Of a stretch of DNA of 64,000 bases, positions 58,153-64,000 are shown in pieces (position 1 is the first letter of the stretch; each line of letters begins with the position of its first letter). The notes beneath the pieces were generated by a model. That model was not told where the DNA came from and ran no database searches. It saw nothing but the letters and a program-made list of their open reading frames with translations. Source of the stretch: Palsa-504 sp963789225 (GTDB lineage: Bacteria > Actinomycetota > Actinomycetes > Streptosporangiales > Streptosporangiaceae); NCBI GenBank assembly GCA_963789225.1, contig CAWBKD010000014.1, positions 18,735-82,734 of the forward strand. The letters are read 5' to 3'. A program made the position numbers and the translations under genes.

Positions 58153-59018
58153 CCGGGCAGGGGACGGCCAGGCCGGCGCTTACTGAGCCAGCGGCCGCGG
58201 TGCCCTGCTTTTACCGCGTGGCTTCCCGCCGGGAGGACACCGGTGACACGGTCACCGTGGAGCTGGCGGAACCGGCCGGCCCGGTCCAGGCCTTCGCGCC
58301 GGGACAGTTCGCCATGCTGACCGCGTTCGGCGTCGGCGAGGTGCCCATCTCGGTGAGCGGTCTGGGCGATAACAGTGGCGGGCGGGCGAGTCGGCTGGAG
58401 CACACACTGCGTGCGGTGGGCGCGGTGACCCGGGCGCTGTGTGCCGCGCAGCCCGGCAGCCTTATCGGCGTGCGCGGCCCGTTCGGCACAAGCTGGGACG
58501 TGGCGTCCGCAGCTGGACGTGACATCGTGATCGTGGCGGGCGGGATCGGGCTCGCGCCGCTGCGCCCCGTGGTGCTCACCGCGCTCGCCGACCGGTCCAG
58601 GTATGGCCGGATCGTGCTGCTGGTCGGCGCGCGAACCCCCGGTGACCTGCTCTACACCGACGAGCTGGAGCGGTGGCGCCACGACGGGGTTGAGGTGGCG
58701 GTCACGGTCGACCAGGCGGACACTGGCTGGAGCGGTGAGGTCGGGCTGGTAACGGCGCTCATCAAGCCTGCCGGGCTCGCGCCGGGCGACAGCGTGGCGT
58801 TTGTCTGCGGTCCGGACGTCATGATGCGGGTCACCGCCAACGCGCTCGCGGCACTGGGCATTCCCCCGGGCCGGATACGGGTATCACTGGAGCGCAACAT
58901 GCGCTGCGGCGCCGGCTGGTGCGGGCACTGCCAGCTCGGGCCGCTGCTGGTCTGCCGGGACGGCCCGGTGGTCGGCTACGACCGGGCGGCGGCGCTGATG
59001 AGGGTGCGGGAGCTGTGA
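58149..59018 (+). CDS. [NiFe] hydrogenase gamma subunit, FAD/NAD(P)-binding (HydG/HyhG-like)
   Basis: 289 residues. A ferredoxin-reductase-type flavin domain (FAPGQFAMLTAFGVGEVPIS), nucleotide-binding IVIVAGGIGLAPLRPVVLTA and a C-terminal [2Fe-2S] cluster CGAGWCGHCQLGPLLVC. It exchanges electrons with NAD(P)H. Confidence 0.88.
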   Translation: MTGQGTARPALTEPAAAVPCFYRVASRREDTGDTVTVELAEPAGPVQAFAPGQFAMLTAFGVGEVPISVSGLGDNSGGRASRLEHTLRAVGAVTRALCAAQPGSLIGVRGPFGTSWDVASAAGRDIVIVAGGIGLAPLRPVVLTALADRSRYGRIVLLVGARTPGDLLYTDELERWRHDGVEVAVTVDQADTGWSGEVGLVTALIKPAGLAPGDSVAFVCGPDVMMRVTANALAALGIPPGRIRVSLERNMRCGAGWCGHCQLGPLLVCRDGPVVGYDRAAALMRVREL

Positions 59019-59833
59019 TGGGCGTGCCTACTTTGGCGGTGTGGAAGTTCGCTTCCTGCGACGGCTGCCAGCTCACGCTCCTGGATTGTGAGGATGAGCT
59101 GCTGGCGATCGCCGACCGGGTGAAGATCGCGCACTTCGTCGAGGCCTCCAGTGAGATCCAGCCGGGCCCGTATGATGTGTCCCTGGTGGAAGGGTCGATC
59201 ACTACGGCGGCCGACGCAGAGCGGATCCGGCAGGTACGCGAAATGTCACGGACGCTGGTGACCATCGGGGCGTGCGCGACCGCGGGCGGCGTGCAGGCCC
59301 TGCGTAACTTCGCCGACGTACGGGAGTTCACCTCGGTGGTGTACGCCCGGCCGGACTACATCTCCGCACTAGCCACGTCGACCCCGATCGCGGCGCACGT
59401 GGACGTCGACTTCGAGCTGCACGGCTGCCCGATCGACCGGCGCCAGCTGCTCGAGGTCATCATGGCCCTGCTCGCCGGCCGCAAGCCGAACATCCCGGCC
59501 CACAGCGTGTGTTTCGAGTGCAAGCAGCGCGGCAACGTATGCGTGGTGGTTGCGCACGGCACGCCGTGCCTCGGACCGGTGACGCACGCCGGATGCGGTG
59601 CCCTGTGTCCGGCACACCATCGCGGCTGCTACGGCTGTTTCGGGCCGATGGAGACACCCAACGCGGGCGCCCAGGTGGGACTGCTGCGGGCCGCCGGCCT
59701 GGACGAGGCCGATGTCCGGCGGGCATTCCGCACGTTCAACGCCGGTGCGCCGGCTTTCATCGAACTGTCCCAGGTCACCACAGGCCCGCCGCCGGCCCTC
59801 GGGCCGCGCGACATCGCGGGAAGGTCGCGGTGA
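59018..59833 (+). CDS. [NiFe] hydrogenase delta subunit (small subunit, HydD/HyhS-like)
   Basis: 271 residues; TGATG overlap with the gamma gene. Proximal-cluster Cys pattern KFASCDGCQLTLLDC, IGACATAGG, HGCPIDR, then a second-cluster region CFECKQRGNVC and CLGPVTHAGCGALCP plus CYGCFGP. No Tat signal, so it is a cytoplasmic group 3-type enzyme. Confidence 0.88.
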   Translation: MGVPTLAVWKFASCDGCQLTLLDCEDELLAIADRVKIAHFVEASSEIQPGPYDVSLVEGSITTAADAERIRQVREMSRTLVTIGACATAGGVQALRNFADVREFTSVVYARPDYISALATSTPIAAHVDVDFELHGCPIDRRQLLEVIMALLAGRKPNIPAHSVCFECKQRGNVCVVVAHGTPCLGPVTHAGCGALCPAHHRGCYGCFGPMETPNAGAQVGLLRAAGLDEADVRRAFRTFNAGAPAFIELSQVTTGPPPALGPRDIAGRSR

Positions 59834-61128
59834 GTCACAAGACCGACCGCACGCTTGCGGTCCGCTCGCTGGCCCGGGTCGAGGGTGAGGGCGCGATGCA
59901 CGTGCGGGTGCGCGCAGGCGCCGTCGAGGACGTGCGGCTGGAAATCTACGAGCCGCCGCGGTTCTTCGAGGCGTTCCTACGCGGCCGGCAGCACACCGAA
60001 CCGCCTGACATCACCGCTCGCATCTGCGGGATCTGTCCGGTGGCGTACCAGATGAGCGCATGCCTGGCCATCGAGGCGGCCTGCGGGATCGAGGTCACCG
60101 CTCCGGTCACCGATCTTCGTCGGCTGCTCTACTGCGGAGAGTGGATCGAGAGCCATGCACTGCACATCTACCTGCTGCATGCCCCCGACTTCCTCGGCTA
60201 CACCAGCGCGCTGGAACTCGCGAAAGACCGCCGCGGCCTGGTCGAGCGAGGGCTGGCGCTAAAGAAGGCCGGCAACGCGATCATGGAGCTAGTGGGCGGC
60301 CGGGCGATCCATCCGGTAAACGTCCGGGTGGGCGGCTTCTACCGGGCACCGGCCAAGCCCGAGATGGCGGCCCTGGCCGAGAAGCTGCGCGTCGCGCTGG
60401 ATCAGGCACTGGACACCGTGCGCTGGGCGGCCGGGTTCGAGTTCCCCGACTTCCATCACGACCACGAGTTGCTGGCCCTGGTCACGCCGGGGCAGTACGC
60501 CATAGACCGGGGCACGGTCGCCTCCACCGGCGGGCTGAGGTTCGCCCCGGCGGAGTTCGAGGACTACGTGATCGAAGAGCAAGTACCCCACTCGACGGCG
60601 CTGCATGCCCGGCTGGCCGGACGAGGCCGCTACCTGACCGGCCCGACTGCCCGCTACACCCTGAGCGGGCAGTGGCTGTCCCCAGTGGCACGGCAGGCCG
60701 CCGACGCGGCGGGCCTCGGCGCCGAGTGCCGCAACCCGTACCGCAGTATCCTGGTCCGCGCCGTCGAGGTGGTGTACGCGGTGGACGAGGCACTGCGGCT
60801 GATCGAGCGATACGAACCGCCCGCGCCGTGTTATCTGGAGGTTCCGCCACGCGCCGCCGTCGGGCATGGCGCCACCGAAGCGCCGCGCGGTGTGCTGTTC
60901 CACCGGTACGCCATCGACGCCGGAGGTCTCATCACCTCCGCCCGGATCGTGCCGCCCACCTCGCAGAATCAGGCCAGCATCGAAGACGACCTGCGCCGGT
61001 TCGTCGCTGGCCGGCTGGATCTCGACGACCAGCAGCTGACCTGGCAGTGCGAGCAGGCGATCCGCAACTACGACCCGTGCATCTCCTGTGCGACCCATTT
61101 CCTCGATCTCACGGTGGATCGCGCCTGA
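59830..61128 (+). CDS. [NiFe] hydrogenase alpha subunit (large catalytic subunit, HydA/HyhL-like)
   Basis: 432 residues from GTG 59830 (GTGA overlap with delta). Nickel ligands: L1 RICGICPVAYQMSA (about 63-76) and L2 DPCISCATHFL (about 415-425). The Tyr after CPVA stands where many groups have His. The protein ends 8 residues after L2 (DLTVDRA), so there is little C-terminal peptide for a maturation protease to remove. No hyp maturation or endopeptidase gene is in the window. It is convergent with the DHOD-PFOR genes. Confidence 0.9.
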   Translation: MSHKTDRTLAVRSLARVEGEGAMHVRVRAGAVEDVRLEIYEPPRFFEAFLRGRQHTEPPDITARICGICPVAYQMSACLAIEAACGIEVTAPVTDLRRLLYCGEWIESHALHIYLLHAPDFLGYTSALELAKDRRGLVERGLALKKAGNAIMELVGGRAIHPVNVRVGGFYRAPAKPEMAALAEKLRVALDQALDTVRWAAGFEFPDFHHDHELLALVTPGQYAIDRGTVASTGGLRFAPAEFEDYVIEEQVPHSTALHARLAGRGRYLTGPTARYTLSGQWLSPVARQAADAAGLGAECRNPYRSILVRAVEVVYAVDEALRLIERYEPPAPCYLEVPPRAAVGHGATEAPRGVLFHRYAIDAGGLITSARIVPPTSQNQASIEDDLRRFVAGRLDLDDQQLTWQCEQAIRNYDPCISCATHFLDLTVDRA

Positions 61129-61161
61129 CGCTGGCACGGACCGGCTGGCGACGGGACCTCG

Positions 61162-62163
61162 CTACCACGGGACGCCATTGGCGCCGCGCAGCGCGCGGAC
61201 ATAGCCCGCACGTTCGTAGGCAGCCTGATCAGTGTCTGCGGGCACAGCGAGCATTCCGCGCAGGTCGCTGACCGAGGTGTATCCCTTGCGGGCCATCCAT
61301 TCCGACAAGCCCTCAAGCAGAACGGCGGCGTGCTGGGGTCCGTGCCGGATCAGCGCGGACGCGGTCATCACGACGTCGGCTCCTGCCAGGAGGTACTTGA
61401 CCACGTCGGCTGGCCCCTCGACGCCGCTGGTCGCCGCTAGTGAGGCACGGACCTGCCTGTGCAGCAGGGAGATCCAGGTGCGCGGCAGCCTGGCCTCGGC
61501 CGGGCTGGACAGGTCCACACCGGGCAGCACGTCGAGGGTCTCGGGGTCGATGTCGGGCTGAAGGAACCGGTTGAAGAGCACCAGGCCGTCCGCGCCGGCC
61601 TCGTCCAGCCGCAGCGCGATCTCGCCGGGAGAACTAAACTGTGGGCCGAGCTTGACCGCAACCGGCACGGTCACCGCCTCTTTGACCCGGCACAAGATGT
61701 CCACGTGACGTTGCTCGACCTCGCGGCCCGTTATGCGCGGGTCGGCTGCGATGTAGTAGATGTTCAGCTCGATCGCCGCGGCGCCTGCGTCCTGGATCGC
61801 TCGCGCGTAGCTGGTCCAGCCGCTGTGCGTTACGCCGTTGAGGCTGCCGATCACCGGGATGTCCACGGTCCCGGCCGCGCGCTCAAGCAAGCTCAGGTAG
61901 CGGCGCGGGCCCGTGTCCTCATCCGCTCCAGCAGGGAAGTAGGATAGCGATTCGGCGAAGCTGTCAGTGCCGGCTTCGGCGAGCCGCGCGTTCCGCTCCG
62001 CTTCCCGGCGCAGTTGCTCCTCGAACAGGGAGAAGAGCACGACCGCGCCGACCCCGGCGCCGGCTAGCCGCCGTACGCCTTCGAGAGTGTTGGAGAGCGG
62101 GGACGCGGAGGCGACGAGCGGGTTCCGCAGCGCCAGGCCCAGGTAGCGGGTCGAGAGGTCCAT
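61162..62163 (-). CDS. Dihydroorotate dehydrogenase-like flavoprotein (PFOR-linked)
   Basis: 333 residues. TIM barrel with LGLALRNPLVASASPLSNTL at the N-terminus, VPVIGSLNGVTHSGWTSYAR, IELNIYY and SGVEGPADVVKYLLAGADVV at the FMN phosphate site. It overlaps the PFOR stop by one base (TGATG). Such DHOD-like proteins are often encoded with pyruvate:ferredoxin oxidoreductase and probably have an electron-transfer role rather than a role in pyrimidine synthesis. Confidence 0.83.
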   Translation of the reverse strand: MDLSTRYLGLALRNPLVASASPLSNTLEGVRRLAGAGVGAVVLFSLFEEQLRREAERNARLAEAGTDSFAESLSYFPAGADEDTGPRRYLSLLERAAGTVDIPVIGSLNGVTHSGWTSYARAIQDAGAAAIELNIYYIAADPRITGREVEQRHVDILCRVKEAVTVPVAVKLGPQFSSPGEIALRLDEAGADGLVLFNRFLQPDIDPETLDVLPGVDLSSPAEARLPRTWISLLHRQVRASLAATSGVEGPADVVKYLLAGADVVMTASALIRHGPQHAAVLLEGLSEWMARKGYTSVSDLRGMLAVPADTDQAAYERAGYVRALRGANGVPW

Positions 62164-64000
62164 CAGCGCTCCTTCCGCGCATCGGCGGGGAACCGGTGCG
62201 CGCCGCGGGTCGCCATCTCCTCGTAGGTGTCCCAGCGCTGGTCGACCGCTTCCTGGGCCAGGATGCCCAGCCGTTCCGCCTCAGCCGGGTGGGTATTGGC
62301 GAGCGTGCGGTACCGAAGCTCCCGCTGGGTGTAATCGGCCAGCGCGATGCGCGGTCTCGGCGAGTCGAGCAGGAACGGGTTGCCGCCGGCCGCGCGCACC
62401 AGCGGGTCGTACCGGATTAGCGGCCAGTAGCCGCTGGCCACGGCGCGGTACTGCTGGCCGAGCCCGTCGCGCATCTCGATGCCGTGCGCGATGCAGTGGC
62501 TGTAGGCGATGATCAGTGACGGTCCGTCGTAGGCCTCCGCCTCGCGGAAAGCGCGCAGGGTCTGCTGCGGGTCTGCGCCCATCGCCACGCGGGCGACGTA
62601 CACATAGCCATAGGAGATCGCCTGCAGCGCGATGTCCTTCTTCGGCGTGGTCTTGCCGGCCGCGGCGAATTTCGCGACGGCGCCGAGCGGCGTGGCCTTG
62701 GAGGACTGGCCGCCGGTGTTGGAATAGACCTCGGTGTCGAGCACCAACACGTTCACGTTCCGCCCGCTGGCCAGGACGTGGTCGAGGCCGCCGGACCCGA
62801 TGTCGTAGGCCCAGCCGTCCCCGCCGACGATCCACACGCTGCGCCGGACCAGGTGATCGGCCACGCTGCGCAGGTCGGCAGCGGGCCCGTCAGCCTGCTC
62901 GAGGCCATCGAGCCGCCGCCTCAGCGCGGCCACCCTTTCGTGCTGCGCGCGCAGTTCCGACTCGGTGAGCTGGGGCGCGCCGAGGATCTCGTCCGCCAGG
63001 TCGGCGCCGATCGCTTCCCGCAGCTCCGCAAGCCGCCGCCGGGCCAGCTCGGTGTGCCGGTCGGCCGTCAGCCGGAACCCGAGGCCGAACTCGGCGTTGT
63101 CCTCGAACAGGGAGTTCGACCAGGCCGGGCCGCGTCCGTCGGGACCTGCCGTCCACGGCGTGGTGGGCAGGTTCCCGCCGTAGATCGAGGAGCAGCCGGT
63201 GGCGTTGGCGACCATCAGCCGGTCGCCGAACAGCTGCGAAAGCAGCTTGATGTACGGTGTCTCGCCGCAGCCCGCGCAGGCGCCGGAGAACTCGAACAGC
63301 GGCTGCAGGAACTGCGTGCCGCGCACGGTGCCGAAGTCCACCCGGGACCGGTCGGCCACCGGCAGCGTCTCGAAGAACGCGATGTTGTCCCGCTCGGCGT
63401 CCGCCAGCGGCTCCCGCGGTGCGAGGTTGATCGCCTTGCGCTCCGGGTCTCCTGGTGCCCCGACCGGGCACGCTTGCACGCATAGCTCGCAGCCGGTGCA
63501 GTCCTCGATGTACACCTGCAGCGTGAATCGGGTGTCCGGGAGCCCGCGGGCATCCAGCGGAGCCGACCGGAAGGCCGGGGGCGCGCCGGCGAGCAGTGAC
63601 TCGTCGTAGTAGGTGGACCTGATCACGCTGTGCGGGCACACGAAGCTGCAGTTGCCGCACTGGATGCACAGGTCCGGATCCCATTGCGCGACCAACTCGG
63701 AGATGTTGCGCTTCTCATACGCCGCGGTGCCGCTCGGATAGGTGCCGTCCACCGGCAGCGCGCTGACCGGCAGGTCGTCGCCGCGACCGGCCATCATCAC
63801 TGCGGTGACAGTGCGGACGAACTCCGGCGCGCTGGCCGGCACCACCGGAGGCAGCTCCCGGGTGGATGTCACCCGGCCGGGCACCTCGATCTGGTGCAGT
63901 CCTGCCAGCGCGCTGTCGACGGCGGCGCCGTTCCGCGCGACCACCTCGGCGCCACGGCGGCCGTAGGTCTTGGCGATCGCCGACTTGATCTTGGCGATCG
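62163..64000 (-). CDS. nifJ: Pyruvate:ferredoxin (flavodoxin) oxidoreductase, C-terminal part (5' end beyond the window)
   Basis: At least 612 residues; the frame runs through the right edge (IKSAIAKTYGRRGAEVVARN near the edge). Two ferredoxin-type clusters CIQCGNCSFVCPH and CTGCELCVQACPVG, then the TPP domain with GACAGCGETPYIKLL, NATGCSSIYGGNLPTTPW, WIVGGDGWAYDIGSGGLDHV and TEVYSNTGGQSSKATPLGAV. It converts pyruvate and CoA to acetyl-CoA, CO2 and reduced ferredoxin, and is oxygen-sensitive. It faces the hydrogenase operon, suggesting a fermentative pairing. Confidence 0.93.
   Translation of the reverse strand, partial: IAKIKSAIAKTYGRRGAEVVARNGAAVDSALAGLHQIEVPGRVTSTRELPPVVPASAPEFVRTVTAVMMAGRGDDLPVSALPVDGTYPSGTAAYEKRNISELVAQWDPDLCIQCGNCSFVCPHSVIRSTYYDESLLAGAPPAFRSAPLDARGLPDTRFTLQVYIEDCTGCELCVQACPVGAPGDPERKAINLAPREPLADAERDNIAFFETLPVADRSRVDFGTVRGTQFLQPLFEFSGACAGCGETPYIKLLSQLFGDRLMVANATGCSSIYGGNLPTTPWTAGPDGRGPAWSNSLFEDNAEFGLGFRLTADRHTELARRRLAELREAIGADLADEILGAPQLTESELRAQHERVAALRRRLDGLEQADGPAADLRSVADHLVRRSVWIVGGDGWAYDIGSGGLDHVLASGRNVNVLVLDTEVYSNTGGQSSKATPLGAVAKFAAAGKTTPKKDIALQAISYGYVYVARVAMGADPQQTLRAFREAEAYDGPSLIIAYSHCIAHGIEMRDGLGQQYRAVASGYWPLIRYDPLVRAAGGNPFLLDSPRPRIALADYTQRELRYRTLANTHPAEAERLGILAQEAVDQRWDTYEEMATRGAHRFPADARKER

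Noticed and set aside
1..64000. tRNA or rRNA genes, prophage, or a complete insertion sequence
   Set aside because: No cloverleaf-type or rRNA-like sequence, no phage structural genes, and no transposase with terminal repeats were seen; only a 25-codon IS256-like scrap was found.

Overview
This 64 kb window is chromosomal DNA from a high-GC actinobacterium. The evidence is strong G/C bias at third codon positions, frequent GTG/TTG starts, and actinobacterial families such as the SAV2177-type methyltransferase, the Rv1733c-type membrane protein and ECF sigma factors. No rRNA, tRNA, prophage, CRISPR array or intact insertion sequence was seen. The gene set resembles soil Streptosporangiales or Trebonia-like lineages, but the genus cannot be fixed from sequence reading alone.

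Layout. (1) 1-10.5 kb is mixed housekeeping and regulatory DNA: the end of one ECF sigma gene and a complete paralogue, a membrane-anchored sigma partner, a broken methyltransferase, a glutamine amidotransferase, a type I phosphodiesterase, methionine aminopeptidase, a Crp/Fnr regulator and a sugar-phosphate isomerase. (2) 10.5-19.5 kb holds a P450 and then a same-strand run that reads as a phospho-signalling module: a P-loop NTPase fused to a Ser/Thr kinase, an FHA protein, a SNF2 helicase, a SRPBCC protein and a MerR-PP2C phosphatase fusion. This is the best candidate in the window for an undescribed system. (3) 19.6-23.2 kb holds a hydrolase, a stand-alone cytochrome b, and relics of acetate kinase and a protein acetyltransferase. 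(4) 23.2-63 kb is a large stress/dormancy island very like the DosR (DevR) regulon of mycobacteria.

The island contains four CBS-BON proteins, three universal stress proteins (one broken), four flavin-reductase-like (PNPOx) proteins, an Acg-type nitroreductase, an Rv1733c homologue, a GAF-GAF histidine kinase of the DosS type, a CtpF-like P-type ATPase relic, gap and a deleted pgk, a zinc alcohol dehydrogenase, a Pat-type protein acetyltransferase, a glutamate-cysteine ligase-like enzyme, a molybdenum hydroxylase, an ABC exporter with its TetR regulator, a VapBC-like pair, a group 3b-type [NiFe] hydrogenase operon, and pyruvate:ferredoxin oxidoreductase with a dihydroorotate dehydrogenase-like partner. 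Many of these genes carry a palindrome of the form GGGAC-N4-GTCCC about 60-120 bases upstream, which is the core of the DosR box. The likely theme is hypoxia/redox survival: fermentative redox disposal (hydrogenase, alcohol dehydrogenase, PFOR), acyl-CoA-responsive lysine acetylation, and adenosine-nucleotide sensing by CBS, USP and cNMP domains.

The island is also decaying and being reshuffled. It shows a 655-base duplication of a membrane gene with its upstream region, in-frame deletions in pgk and the P-type ATPase, frameshifts in a USP and the molybdenum enzyme, chimeric relics, and an IS256-type transposase fragment. All family names come from reading motifs by eye; no database search was run.
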